From NCBI RefSeq assembly GCF_003432115.1, contig NZ_QWDC01000001.1, positions 1,853,419 through 1,917,418 of the forward strand: a stretch of 64,000 bases of DNA. Direction: 5' to 3'. The translations under genes were made by a program, and so were the position numbers. Positions 45,706 through 55,464 of the stretch are shown piece by piece. Position 1 is the stretch's first letter. Each line of letters opens with the position of its first letter. The notes beneath the pieces were generated by a model that saw only the letters and a list, made by a program, of their open reading frames with translations, was not told where the DNA came from and did not search any database. Source of the DNA: Mucilaginibacter conchicola (GTDB taxonomy: Bacteria > Bacteroidota > Bacteroidia > Sphingobacteriales > Sphingobacteriaceae).

Positions 45706-48700
45706 TTAAAGTTTTTCTATTAATAAAGGTGCTTTAGGTTCAGTATCCTCATCGGGTTCCGCATCAGGGTCGCGGCGTGTTTTTGAGGCAAATACCATGT
45801 ACATGGTTGGGATAACATAAAGCGTTAATACCAATGAGAACAGCATACCGCCAATAATTACAATACCTAATGATACACGGCTTTTTGCACCGGCACCCAA
45901 CGCCAGCGCAATTGGCACCGAACCTAATACCACTGCCAAACTGGTCATCAAAATAGGGCGAAGACGCGATGTTGCCGCTTCTACCACCGCCTCGTATTTA
46001 CTTAAACCATGCTCCATGCGCTGGTTGGCAAACTCAACTATCAAGATACCGTTCTTGGTTACCAAACCCACAAGGGTGATGATACCTATCTGACTAAATA
46101 TATTAAACGTTTGATCGAACAACCAAAGCGATATAAAGGCACCGGCAATAGCCAGGGGCACGGTAAGCATTACAATAAACGGATCTACAAAGCTCTCGAA
46201 CTGCGCAGCCAATACCAGGTAAATAAGCAACAATGCAAAACCAAATGCGAACAGTATGTTTGATGAACCTTCTGCGTAGTCACGAGAAGGGCCGGAAAGG
46301 TCGGTACTGAATGTTTCATCAAGCAAACCTTTGGCAATACGATTCATCTCGGCTATACCATCACCTACAGTATGACCCGGTGACAGGCCGGCTTGTACCG
46401 TTGCCGATTTAAAGCGGTTAAAGTGATAGATGGATGGCGGCGTAGCACTTTCTGATACCTTTACCACGTTATCCAGTTGCACCAGGTTGCCTTTGGTACT
46501 GCGTACGTAGATAGATTTCAGATCGAGCGGCTGGTCGCGGTTGGCGCGGTCAACCTGGGCTATAACCTGATATTGTTTACCGTTGATGAGGAAGTAGTCC
46601 AATCGGCCGGCACTATAGTACAGTTGCAGCGTCTGTGCAATATCTGCTACGGATACACCCAGGTCACGGGCACGTTCGCGATCTGTTGTTACCCTAAGCT
46701 CAGGCTTGGTGAATTTCAGATTCACATCCGTTCCCTGGAAAACGGGGCTTTTTGAAACCTCGGCAAAAAACTCGGGCAGTACCTTACGGATCTTCTCAAA
46801 ATCCTGGTTCTGGATAACGTACTGTACCGGTAAAGATGTACGGGCACCACTACCACCACCGCTTATGGTTTGCTCCTGCACCACAATGGCGCGGGCATCA
46901 GGCATCTTAGCAAGTTTCTTGTTCAGCCAGTCGGCCAGTTGTTGCTGGGTACGCTCGCGCTGATCTGGCGCTACCAAACCTACGCGACCAAAACCGCTGT
47001 TGGCCGAACCACCACCGAAGGATGGCGATACGATCTCGATATTTACATTAGCCTCGGGCATAGAATCGGTAACCAGGTTGGCCACTTTATCCATGTATCG
47101 GGTCATATATTCATAAGTAGCACCCTCAGAACCTGTAACCGAATAACGCAGCAAACTACGGTCATCCAGTGGTGCTAACTCTGATGGTGTTGTTTTTAAC
47201 AAGATACCTGTTACGAGCAATGATGAACCCAATATCACAAATGATACCCAGCGGCGTTTCATGAATTTCACCAATGATTCGGTGTAACCGTTGGTCATAT
47301 TCACAAAGAACGGCTCGGTAGCAATGTAGAATTTTGATTTCTTTTGCTCCTTACGGATCAGCTTCACGTTCAGCATCGGTGTTAAGGATAGTGATACGAA
47401 AGCCGAGATCAATACCGAACCGGCAACCACTACCGCAAATTCGCGGAACAAGCGACCGGTAAAACCCTGCAGGAACATGATAGGCAGGAACACTGCTGCC
47501 AGTGTTATTGATGTGGATATAACCGCAAACAATATTTCTGCCGAGCCTTCAAAAGCGGCTTTACGAATAGCCATCCCCTCTTCTACCTTTTTATAAATGT
47601 TCTCCGTTACCACAATACCGTCATCCACCACCAAACCCGTGGCCAGCACAATACCCAGCAGCGTAAGGATGTTGATAGAGAACCCGCATACATACATGAT
47701 AAAGAATGCACCTATCAGTGATACCGGTATATCAATCAGCGGACGGAAGGCGATGAGCCAGTCGCGGAAGAACAGGTAGATAATAATTACAACCAGTACA
47801 AAGGAGACGATCAGTGTTTCTTTTACCTCGGTGATGGAGTTGTTAATGAACTTGGTATTATCCAATGCCACTTTCACGGTAATATCAGGCGGCAGGTCTT
47901 TTTCTATCTGTTTTAATCGAACGTAAAAATCTTCGGCAATTTGCACGTAGTTGGCACCGGGCTGCGGCACCACGGCCAAACCTACCTGCGGCACACCCGA
48001 TTCTTTAAATGCGGTCTCTTCGTTTGCGGATCCTAATACGGCGTAACCCACATCGCGCAAGCGAACCACGCGGTTACTATCGGCACGGATAATGAGATTG
48101 TTAAAATCTTTCTCATCGGTGAGTTTGCCCAACGCACGGATAGTAAGCTCGGTGTTATTACCTTCAATTTTACCTGCAGGCAGCTCCACGTTCTCACGGC
48201 TTAGCGCATCACCAATATCGGTAGCAGTTAATCCCAAGGCAGATAGCTTATTAGGGTCTATCCATAAACGCATGGCGTACTGGCGCTGGCCCTGTATGTT
48301 AATAGCACTTACACCGGGGATGGTTTGTAAGCCTTCCTGCAAAACGTTCTCGGCATAATCATTCACCTGCATAATATTACGGGTGTTACTGCTTACAGTA
48401 AGGGTAATGATCTGGTCGGCGTTAGCATCGGCCTTGGTTACTACCGGCGGGGCGTTAATATCCTGCGGGAGCTGGCGCGCTGCCTGGCTCACCTTATCGC
48501 GCACGTCGTTAGCAGCGGTCTCCAGGTCGGCATCCAGATTAAACTCAACCGTAATGCTGCTTTGCCCAACCGAGCTGGTTGATGATATATTACGGATACC
48601 CGGCACACCGTTGATGGCTTTCTCCAGCGGCTCGGTTATTTGTGATTCTATTACATCGGCGTTGGCACCGGAGTAGCTTGTAGATACTGAAATAATGGGC

Positions 48701-48825
48701 GGATCTACAGAAGGGAAATCGCGCACGCCCAGAAATTTGTAGCCTATGATACCAAATACAACTATCACAACAGACATTACTGTTGCAAGTACGGGTCGTT
48801 TTATACTTACTGACGATAAACTCAT
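45706..48825 (-). CDS. RND (HAE-1/AcrB-type) efflux permease
   Basis: At 1039 residues with twelve membrane helices and two large periplasmic loops, it matches AcrB-type pumps. Visible features include SIKRPVLATVMSVVIVVFGI at the start, the FSVDPPIISVSTSYSGANAD-like porter region, the proton-relay aspartate pair in TM4 (LVVDDGIVV) and the TM10 lysine in LVTKNGILIVEFAN. It exports hydrophobic compounds with proton influx. The gene lies 8 bases from the adaptor gene. Confidence 0.95.
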   Translation of the reverse strand: MSLSSVSIKRPVLATVMSVVIVVFGIIGYKFLGVRDFPSVDPPIISVSTSYSGANADVIESQITEPLEKAINGVPGIRNISSTSSVGQSSITVEFNLDADLETAANDVRDKVSQAARQLPQDINAPPVVTKADANADQIITLTVSSNTRNIMQVNDYAENVLQEGLQTIPGVSAINIQGQRQYAMRLWIDPNKLSALGLTATDIGDALSRENVELPAGKIEGNNTELTIRALGKLTDEKDFNNLIIRADSNRVVRLRDVGYAVLGSANEETAFKESGVPQVGLAVVPQPGANYVQIAEDFYVRLKQIEKDLPPDITVKVALDNTKFINNSITEVKETLIVSFVLVVIIIYLFFRDWLIAFRPLIDIPVSLIGAFFIMYVCGFSINILTLLGIVLATGLVVDDGIVVTENIYKKVEEGMAIRKAAFEGSAEILFAVISTSITLAAVFLPIMFLQGFTGRLFREFAVVVAGSVLISAFVSLSLTPMLNVKLIRKEQKKSKFYIATEPFFVNMTNGYTESLVKFMKRRWVSFVILGSSLLVTGILLKTTPSELAPLDDRSLLRYSVTGSEGATYEYMTRYMDKVANLVTDSMPEANVNIEIVSPSFGGGSANSGFGRVGLVAPDQRERTQQQLADWLNKKLAKMPDARAIVVQEQTISGGGSGARTSLPVQYVIQNQDFEKIRKVLPEFFAEVSKSPVFQGTDVNLKFTKPELRVTTDRERARDLGVSVADIAQTLQLYYSAGRLDYFLINGKQYQVIAQVDRANRDQPLDLKSIYVRSTKGNLVQLDNVVKVSESATPPSIYHFNRFKSATVQAGLSPGHTVGDGIAEMNRIAKGLLDETFSTDLSGPSRDYAEGSSNILFAFGFALLLIYLVLAAQFESFVDPFIVMLTVPLAIAGAFISLWLFDQTFNIFSQIGIITLVGLVTKNGILIVEFANQRMEHGLSKYEAVVEAATSRLRPILMTSLAVVLGSVPIALALGAGAKSRVSLGIVIIGGMLFSLVLTLYVIPTMYMVFASKTRRDPDAEPDEDTEPKAPLLIEKL

Positions 48826-48833
48826 ACCTGTGC

Positions 48834-49907
48834 TTATTTGATAACTTTAAGAACTTTCAATGGCGCCTTAGGGCGGATCTGGATCAAGCCGGATACCACC
48901 ACACTATCGCCCGATTTTAAACCGTCAACTATTTGCACCTTGGTATCGGTACGCAGGTCGGTTTTTACGTTTTTGGCCAGCGCTACGCCGTTGTGGTACA
49001 CGTACACCTTGCTGCTTTTCAGGTCGGGTATAACGGCCTCGGTCGGCACCATAATGGTTTTCGGTATCTGATCTAACGTTAAATTTATCTTGGCAAATGC
49101 GCCTGCAGTAAGCAGATTTTTAGGGTTCGGTGCCTTTGCACGTACCGTTATGGTGCGCGATGTTGCATCCAGCGCCGGCTCAATGGCATAAACCGTTGCA
49201 GCAAATTTATCCTGCGAACTCTCTATGGTAAAACTTACCTTACTGCCCGTTTTTATAAGCGGCAGATAACGCTCAGGCACTGAAAAAGTAACCTTAGCCG
49301 GATCGATATTTACCAGTGTGGCAATTGGCGTGGTTGGCGAAAGGTAGCCACCTGGGCTGATGCTTCTTAACCCGATAACCCCGCTGAACGGCGCACGTAT
49401 CTCGGTGCGGCTTATTTGCGCACGCATATTATCGGCCTGTGCCTTAAATGCATTGTATGATGATTGCGAGGTTTCGTATTCTTCTTTGCTGATAGCTTCT
49501 TTCTCTACCAGTATTTTGTTACGGCGGTTAATATCTTTGGCAAGTGCCATTTGGGCTTGTACCTGCAGCAACGATGCCTGCAAGTCCTGATTGTAGACTT
49601 TCACCAGCAGCTGGCCTTTGCTTACACGCTGGCCTTCGTTAAAATATATACCGGTTATAGCGCCTGCAGTCTGGCTCACCAGGCTAACTTTCTCATTGGC
49701 ATCAATGGTACCGGTAATATCTATCTGGTTTACTACGGCGGTATCATGCACTATCATCACGTTGACAGATACCGGGCCATTTTTCTTTTTGCCCTTGCCT
49801 GCTGTAGCCATTTTGTTTTCCTCAGCATGCTTGCTAAAGAATTTGTTGTAGATAAGGAACGCTACCAGCAGCGCCAATAAAGTGTATATTACGTAACGTG
49901 TTTTCAT
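48834..49907 (-). CDS. RND efflux periplasmic adaptor (AcrA/HlyD type)
   Basis: The 357-residue adaptor has an N-terminal membrane anchor (5-22), a lipoyl-like half (GTIDANEKVSLVSQTAGAIT), a helical hairpin (about 105-165), the second half FSGVIGLRSISPGGYLSPTT, and the beta-barrel and membrane-proximal domains. It is the first gene of the adaptor-permease-TolC operon. No TetR-type regulator gene is visible next to it. Confidence 0.93.
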   Translation of the reverse strand: MKTRYVIYTLLALLVAFLIYNKFFSKHAEENKMATAGKGKKKNGPVSVNVMIVHDTAVVNQIDITGTIDANEKVSLVSQTAGAITGIYFNEGQRVSKGQLLVKVYNQDLQASLLQVQAQMALAKDINRRNKILVEKEAISKEEYETSQSSYNAFKAQADNMRAQISRTEIRAPFSGVIGLRSISPGGYLSPTTPIATLVNIDPAKVTFSVPERYLPLIKTGSKVSFTIESSQDKFAATVYAIEPALDATSRTITVRAKAPNPKNLLTAGAFAKINLTLDQIPKTIMVPTEAVIPDLKSSKVYVYHNGVALAKNVKTDLRTDTKVQIVDGLKSGDSVVVSGLIQIRPKAPLKVLKVIK

Positions 49908-50094
49908 TTGAGCAGTGCTGCTTCAATTTATGGTTTAATAATTTGCGGCACCAGTACACCATAACTGATATACGGAGCAGATGTTTTGCAATATTAACGA
50001 GTTCATTCTCAAATTGCTTGCGTGTATCATCCATTTTACAACGTAACAGGTTTTTGACGATTTATTTAAGAATATTATTTTTTTAACTTGCAGC

Positions 50095-51885
50095 ATGAAA
50101 AAACTGACCTCATCAGCATTAGCTTATTTAATTACACTTTTTATGACCTCTGCTTTTGCCGCTGCGCCTGCTCCTGCTAAAATTTCTTACAACGTTACTT
50201 TCCCCGAAGCACAAGCGCATTATGCCGAAGTTGAAATGAATATTACCGGCCTTGCACAACCCTCGCTTGAGGTAAAAATGCCGGTTTGGGCACCCGGCTC
50301 GTACCTGGTACGCGAGTTTGCGAAAAACATCGAATCGCTTAGCGCCAACACCAAAGGCAAAGCCATTGCGGCCAGCAAGATCAATAAGAACACCTGGAAA
50401 ATTAACACGACCGGCATCAGCTCGGTAACGGTTAAATATAAAGTTTACGCGTTTGAGCTATCTGTACGCACCAGTTTTATCGATGCATCGCACGCCTTCC
50501 TTTCAACCACAGGTATTTTCCTGTACCCTAAAGGCATGGTGAGCAGCCCCTCAACCATCCACATCTCACCTTACAAAGACTGGAATAAAGTATCAACCAG
50601 TTTAGAAACCGTAAATGGCGATACCTTTACCCGCACTGCGCCAAACTTTGATATCCTTTACGATTCTCCGTTAGAGATAGGCACCCAGGATGTTTTTGAT
50701 TTTGATGTGGATGGCACACATTACGAAGTGGCTATGTACGGCGGCGGTAACTACGATAAAGAACGCCTTAAAGTTGATATGGCTAAAGTTGTACGTGCCG
50801 AGGTTGCCGTATTTGGCGAGAACCCTAACAAGCATTACACTTTCATTGTACATAACAAACAACGCAACGGCGGCGGTCTGGAGCACTTAAGTTCTACCGT
50901 TTTAGGTGCCTCGCGCGAGCAGTACAGCTCACCGGGCGGTTACCGTGGCTTTTTGAGTCTGGTTGCACACGAGCACTTCCACCTGTGGAATGTAAAACGC
51001 CTGCGCCCTATTGCTTTAGGTCCGTTTGATTATGATAACGAGAACTACACCACCAACCTTTGGATAGCCGAAGGCTTTACCGCCTACTACCAAAACCTGA
51101 TACTGCGCCATGCTGATATCTCTAACCAGCAGGATTATCTTGGCGACATGACCGGCGACATTAACACTGTTGAGAACCAGCCGGGCACACGCGTGCAGCC
51201 ATTATCGGAGTCGAGCTTTGATGCATGGATAAAAGGCTACCGCCCTAACGAGAACTCATACAACACCGGCATCTCTTACTATGATAAAGGTGCGGTTGTA
51301 GGTATGTTGTTAGATCTGGAGATCATTAACGACAGCAATGGCAAATTCTCATTAGATGACGTAATGAAGTACATGTACGATACTTATTACAAGGGCAAAA
51401 AACGCGGCTATACCGATGCCGAATTTAAAGCAGGCTTTGAGAAATTTGCAGGTAAAAAACTGGACGATTTTTATGCTAAATACATCAACGGCCTTGATGC
51501 TATCGATTACAACAAATACCTTAACTACGCAGGTTACAAATTAGTTGATAACCTTGCTGACACCCAGGAGCCATCATTGGGCGTGTTCACTAACTCGCGC
51601 AAAATAATTACTACCGTATTGCGCGATGGTGCGGGTTGGGTTGATGGTTTGAACGTTAACGACGAGATAACTGCTATTGACGATACCCCTGTAACCGATA
51701 TGGCTGCCATTTTAAAAGGTAAAAAAGTGGGCGATAAAGTAAACGTTACCGTAAACCGCGACGGACAACGTTTTGTTATCCCTGTTACCCTGCAACGCAA
51801 CAACAACGTTAAATACAGCATTAACGAAATTGAAGGCGCTAACGCTAAGCAATTAGCAGTGCGCAAAAAATGGTTAAAACTGTAA
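50095..51885 (+). CDS. M61-family metallopeptidase with PDZ domain
   Basis: The 596-residue exported protein has a signal peptide (1-24), an N-terminal beta domain typical of glycyl aminopeptidases, the thermolysin-like catalytic region with H292-E-H-F-H296 (VAHEHFHLWNVKRLRP) and the third ligand E326 (WIAEGFTAYY), and a C-terminal PDZ domain (about 505-580). It likely trims peptides in the periplasm. Confidence 0.92.
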   Translation: MKKLTSSALAYLITLFMTSAFAAAPAPAKISYNVTFPEAQAHYAEVEMNITGLAQPSLEVKMPVWAPGSYLVREFAKNIESLSANTKGKAIAASKINKNTWKINTTGISSVTVKYKVYAFELSVRTSFIDASHAFLSTTGIFLYPKGMVSSPSTIHISPYKDWNKVSTSLETVNGDTFTRTAPNFDILYDSPLEIGTQDVFDFDVDGTHYEVAMYGGGNYDKERLKVDMAKVVRAEVAVFGENPNKHYTFIVHNKQRNGGGLEHLSSTVLGASREQYSSPGGYRGFLSLVAHEHFHLWNVKRLRPIALGPFDYDNENYTTNLWIAEGFTAYYQNLILRHADISNQQDYLGDMTGDINTVENQPGTRVQPLSESSFDAWIKGYRPNENSYNTGISYYDKGAVVGMLLDLEIINDSNGKFSLDDVMKYMYDTYYKGKKRGYTDAEFKAGFEKFAGKKLDDFYAKYINGLDAIDYNKYLNYAGYKLVDNLADTQEPSLGVFTNSRKIITTVLRDGAGWVDGLNVNDEITAIDDTPVTDMAAILKGKKVGDKVNVTVNRDGQRFVIPVTLQRNNNVKYSINEIEGANAKQLAVRKKWLKL

Positions 51886-51899
51886 TAACTGCAAAGTAA

Positions 51900-51973
51900 T
51901 CATTGCCGTTGGCTTCAGCCAACGGGATAAAGCAAAAAACTCTTTCACCGTCGGCTAAAGCCGACGGCAATGA
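51900..51973. repeat. double-hairpin repeat after the M61 gene
   Basis: TCATTGCCGTTGGCTTCAGC faces CGGCTAAAGCCGACGGCAATGA-type sequence. Each half is also a hairpin (CCGTTGGCT..AGCCAACGG; CCGTCGGCT..AGCCGACGG). Confidence 0.8.
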
Positions 51974-51986
51974 ACAGGCCCGAATT

Positions 51987-52023
51987 TAAAAAGCCCTCTC
52001 CGTTTTGCGGAGAGGGCTTTTTT
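51987..52023 (+). terminator. intrinsic terminator
   Basis: AAGCCCTCTCCG-TTTTG-CGGAGAGGGCTT is followed by T6, with A-rich sequence before it. It ends the M61 transcript and is symmetrical enough to act both ways. Confidence 0.88.
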
Positions 52024-52093
52024 GTTTGATGTGCAGGGTGGCAAGCATTTTGTTATGTAAATGTTATTAAACAATAAACCCACATCCACCAAA

Positions 52094-52249
52094 ATGAACT
52101 CATTATTATATACCATTGCCGTTGTACTGGTTATTTGCTGGGCAATAGGCTTCTTTTTTGCTGCATTGGGTGGCATTATCCACCTGTTACTGGTTATAGC
52201 TATTATCATTATCCTGTTAAAGATCATCCGCAGGCCCACGGCTGTTTAA
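52094..52249 (+). CDS. Lmo0937-family small membrane protein
   Basis: The 51 residues from the ATG at 52094 (MNSLLYTIAVVLVICWAIGF) have two membrane helices separated by GGIIHLLLV and a short basic end. This matches the small Lmo0937-type (DUF5670) family, whose function is unknown. A slightly longer frame from 52061 adds 11 polar residues. The PAS gene starts 11 bases on, suggesting one transcript. Confidence 0.8.
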   Translation: MNSLLYTIAVVLVICWAIGFFFAALGGIIHLLLVIAIIIILLKIIRRPTAV

Positions 52250-52260
52250 GCATTACACCT

Positions 52261-52953
52261 ATGAAGATCCCTTTAACACCACAGCTATTAGGCGACCTGA
52301 TTGAGAAAGGCTACACCTATGTATTATCAAACAGTAAAGACCTGCCCGATGAAACAGACGGCGGCTATATTATATTAAAACCCCTGCGCGAGAAACCGCA
52401 GTTGAACAACCTGCCCGATGGTTTTGAAACCTTTTACCGCATCACCCGCGAACCTATGCAATTGGCATGCGGTATTGATGGCGTAACCGTTGAGGTTGAT
52501 TATCATACCATAGATTCCTCAATTACCGGAGAGGATATTTTTGAGGACAGTTACTTTAGGATAAGTGAAGATTTTTATCACCAGGTGCTGGATAGCCTTG
52601 AAGATTATGCCGTGATAACTACTGATAAGAACGGCGACATTAACAGCTGGAACAAAGGTGCCGAAAAGCTTTTGGGTTACACCGAGCAGGAAGTGATAGG
52701 CCACAGCGCCAAAGTGTTCTTCACCCCCGAAGACAAAGCCACAGGCGCCCCGCAGATAGAAATGGAAACCGCCATGACCGAAGGCCGCGCCATTGACGAG
52801 CGTTACCACATGCGCAAAAACCAATCGCGGTTTTGGGGTACGGGCTTGATGTTTCCGCTGTATGATTATTATGGCAAGCACCGCGGCTTCACTAAAATAA
52901 TGCGCAACATGCGCGAACAGCAGGAAGCCGAAACACGCGGCGCCCCACATTAA
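52261..52953 (+). CDS. stand-alone PAS-domain protein
   Basis: The start at 52261 (MKIPLTPQLLGDLIEKGY) gives 230 residues. Residues about 1-100 form an uncharacterised N-terminal region. Residues about 112-225 are a PAS fold: LEDYAVITTDKNGDINSWNKGAEKLLGYTEQEVIGH, FFTPED, then GFTKIMRNMREQ. No kinase, cyclase or DNA-binding part is attached, so it must signal to a partner or be a remnant sensor. Confidence 0.85.
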   Translation: MKIPLTPQLLGDLIEKGYTYVLSNSKDLPDETDGGYIILKPLREKPQLNNLPDGFETFYRITREPMQLACGIDGVTVEVDYHTIDSSITGEDIFEDSYFRISEDFYHQVLDSLEDYAVITTDKNGDINSWNKGAEKLLGYTEQEVIGHSAKVFFTPEDKATGAPQIEMETAMTEGRAIDERYHMRKNQSRFWGTGLMFPLYDYYGKHRGFTKIMRNMREQQEAETRGAPH

Positions 52954-52956
52954 AAA

Positions 52957-52996
52957 AAGCCGGGCTATTTGGCATAGCACCGGCTTCTCATTTTTG
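52957..52996 (+). terminator. terminator after the PAS gene
   Basis: AAGCCGG-GCTAT...ATAGC-CCGGCTT forms an imperfect stem (52958-52987), followed within a few bases by TTTTT. Confidence 0.65.
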
Positions 52997-53023
52997 GGAT
53001 ATGGTTTAACTTAACTGATTTGA

Positions 53024-54958
53024 CTATTTTATCTTGATCTGGTATTGGGATTTAGCTTTGGTAGTTACTTCTACAACACCGGCTTCACCATCTTTGCCAT
53101 ATTTTAATAAAGCATTTTTATCTTTCAATACGGTGATAGACTGGATATCATTAGGATTGAGATTATTTACGGAAGCTACCTTGGTGCCATCTACAATATA
53201 CAAAGGTTGTTTGTTGCTTTTTAATGAGATCCAGTTTTTGCTGCTGTCGGCCAGTATGGTATAGTTTTTAGGCTGATTATCGGGTATGTAACCCATTTTC
53301 TTTTCTTTACCACCATCCTGCACCTCAAGTGCAAAGTTGATAGGCACTGCATATTGTACCCTCACCGTATGCCCGTTTTGAATACCTGGTTTCCATTTTG
53401 GCGAACTCTCTAATACACGCATAGCTTCTTCATCCGTTCCGTAGCCAACACCGCGCACAATTTTTATATTCGATAATGAGCCATCTTCTTCAACAATAAA
53501 AGAAGCTATCACACGGCCCTGTATATTTCTTTCTCTGGCCTCTTTAGGGTACTTAACAGTGTGGCTGATAAATTTAGAGAAAGCTTCTTCTCCGCCGGGG
53601 AAAGATGGTGATTGTTCAACCGCTGTAAACACCGGTTTACCATCTAATTGCTGTTGGGTTTCTACAGATGCCTTTGCATCAGCAGCTAATGTAAAATTGA
53701 TCGGCACACTCATTTGGCTTCTTACCGGTTTCCCGTTGCTGATACCGGGTTTCCATTTCGGTGAAAGTTTAAGCACCCGTATAGCTTCTTCATCGGTACC
53801 GCTACCAACGGCTTTGGCTACCTTAAAATCAGACAGTGAACCATCCTTATCAACCATAAAGGTAATAACAGTACGCCCTTCTACTTTCTTATTCCTCGCT
53901 TCAGCGGGGTATTTAACATTCTTAGCCAGGAACTGCCCGAACGCTTTATCGCCCCCGGGGAAAGCAGGCATTACATTAACAATGTATTTGTCCTTACCGG
54001 GTACTGTATCCGCCGCAGCATTGTAACTTGAATGTTCATCGGGTTGCACAGCATCGGTAAGTAATTTATACTTACCCGTTACCGAACTTTCTAAAACGGC
54101 ATCGGCTTTTTTGTTGATGGTTTCAACCGCTTTGCTGTTGCTGATAGTTGCTGATGATAACACCAGCATCAACACAAATAATGGTGCAGATAAGCCATAC
54201 TTGATGAGCTTAATACGCTGCGACTTGTTTTTCTGTAACATAATGATACGTTGTTTGAGTAGACTATGATTAAAGAACGGATTAACCAGGCCGTGCGCAG
54301 GCGTATCAAACGTTTGGCTCAGCAGCAACATGGCGTAATCTGCCTTGTTTGTTCCGGTATCGAGGGTATGTTTATCAGCAATAAACTCGTGCACGTGCTT
54401 AATGGCGCGGCGGTACAGGTAAACTATCGGGTTAAACCAGTTCATGATCATTACCGCTTCAATGATCAATACATCTGCCGAGTGAAACTGGCGGGCATGC
54501 ACCAGCTCGTGGTTATGTATCACTTCCTGCCCGTCTATCTCCTGCCCTACTTTTATCTTGTTAAAGAAAGAGTATGATACTTTTGGCGATGGATCATTGA
54601 TAACCCTGCGTAACAGCACCAGTTGTATCAACAGTTTAGCTATCAATATAACAACACCGATGGCATACAGTACGCCCAATACTTCGCCCACGGTAAGCGG
54701 GTTATCTTTAAGCGGTGTAACGTTGGCTAAAGTAATAGCGGTGGCACCATAAATAGAGTACTGCACCTGCTTGGTAATAAACAGATCCTGCACCCAGTCA
54801 CTATGCATCAGCGGGATAAAGAACGACAATATGGCCGTCCCTACCAGGTAGATCCTGTTCAGCTGAAAAAAGGTTTCGCGGCGTAACAGCAAGCTGTAAA
54901 AGCCGTAGAACAGGCACAGGTAAATATTTACCAGTATTAAATAATGCCACCAGCTCAT
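53024..54958 (-). CDS. M56 (BlaR1/MecR1-like) sensor peptidase fused to two TonB C-terminal domains
   Basis: The 644-residue inner-membrane protein has helices at about 5-25, 37-50, 93-113 and 252-272, with the metallopeptidase motif H150-E-L-V-H154 between. After the last helix come two TonB C-terminal repeats (about 325-420 and 450-550; FPGG.EAF..F, YP.EAR, EGR.., DGSL) and a C-terminal plug-like end (VDGTKVASVNNLNPNDI). It starts 2 bases after the BlaI-type repressor. By homology, signal-triggered proteolysis would relieve BlaI repression. Confidence 0.87.
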   Translation of the reverse strand: MSWWHYLILVNIYLCLFYGFYSLLLRRETFFQLNRIYLVGTAILSFFIPLMHSDWVQDLFITKQVQYSIYGATAITLANVTPLKDNPLTVGEVLGVLYAIGVVILIAKLLIQLVLLRRVINDPSPKVSYSFFNKIKVGQEIDGQEVIHNHELVHARQFHSADVLIIEAVMIMNWFNPIVYLYRRAIKHVHEFIADKHTLDTGTNKADYAMLLLSQTFDTPAHGLVNPFFNHSLLKQRIIMLQKNKSQRIKLIKYGLSAPLFVLMLVLSSATISNSKAVETINKKADAVLESSVTGKYKLLTDAVQPDEHSSYNAAADTVPGKDKYIVNVMPAFPGGDKAFGQFLAKNVKYPAEARNKKVEGRTVITFMVDKDGSLSDFKVAKAVGSGTDEEAIRVLKLSPKWKPGISNGKPVRSQMSVPINFTLAADAKASVETQQQLDGKPVFTAVEQSPSFPGGEEAFSKFISHTVKYPKEARERNIQGRVIASFIVEEDGSLSNIKIVRGVGYGTDEEAMRVLESSPKWKPGIQNGHTVRVQYAVPINFALEVQDGGKEKKMGYIPDNQPKNYTILADSSKNWISLKSNKQPLYIVDGTKVASVNNLNPNDIQSITVLKDKNALLKYGKDGEAGVVEVTTKAKSQYQIKIK

Positions 54959-54960
54959 AA

Positions 54961-55332
54961 CTATTTCTCTTTAAGTTTTTCAATCAGTTTCATGATCTCA
55001 TCAGCCTCTTTAAGGTTGATCTTCTCTTTCTTGGCGAAGAACGACAGTATCCTGTTTACCGAATTATCAAAGTAGCCGCTCAAAAGCTTTTCGGCCGCAA
55101 AATCCTTATAGGCGTCTTTGCTTATGAGCGGGTAATACTCATGACTTTTACCAAAAGCATTATGGCCAACAAAGCCCTTGGTCTCCAGTATCCTGATAAT
55201 GGTTGATACGGTGTTGTAAGCTGGCTTGGGTTCTGGCAAAACGTCTAAAACGTCTTTTACAAAGCCCTTATCCAGCTGCCACAGCACCTGCATAATTTGT
55301 TCTTCGGCCCGGGTTAACTCTTTAATTTCCAT
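54961..55332 (-). CDS. BlaI/MecI-type transcriptional repressor
   Basis: The 123-residue winged-helix protein reads IKELTRAEEQIMQVLWQLDK, LPEPKPAYNTVSTIIRILET and KGFVGHNAFGKSHEYYPLIS, the Penicillinase_R fold. Partner proteases cleave it in the loop after the DNA-binding domain. It is first in the operon with the M56 sensor. Palindromes upstream are likely autoregulatory operators. No beta-lactamase gene lies beside it, so the targets lie elsewhere. Confidence 0.92.
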   Translation of the reverse strand: MEIKELTRAEEQIMQVLWQLDKGFVKDVLDVLPEPKPAYNTVSTIIRILETKGFVGHNAFGKSHEYYPLISKDAYKDFAAEKLLSGYFDNSVNRILSFFAKKEKINLKEADEIMKLIEKLKEK

Positions 55333-55367
55333 GGATCGTGCAATAATTGTAAGTACTTAAATCTAAG

Positions 55368-55407
55368 GTATAACTAATAAACTAATTATACAACTAAAAG
55401 TTTAGTT
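55368..55407 (-). promoter_or_regulatory. putative BlaI-type operator pair
   Basis: GTATAA..TTATAC (55368-55391, 12-base centre) and AACTAAA-AG-TTTAGTT (55392-55407) are adjacent inverted repeats, 36-75 bases before the repressor ATG. The minus strand also reads TACCTTAG, one mismatch from TAnnTTTG, at the edge of the first repeat. Confidence 0.5.
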
Positions 55408-55464
55408 AATTTTAAAAGAAACTTTAATTCACCATTTTTGGTTACCTGTAACAATCAATTATAA

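Noticed and set aside
49834..50034. 66-codon minus-strand frame just before the efflux adaptor gene (MDDTRKQFENELVNIAKHLL)
   Set aside because: The start looks protein-like and a regulator would fit this place, but the frame overlaps the adaptor gene and matches no regulator I know. It may be a remnant; evidence is too thin to annotate.
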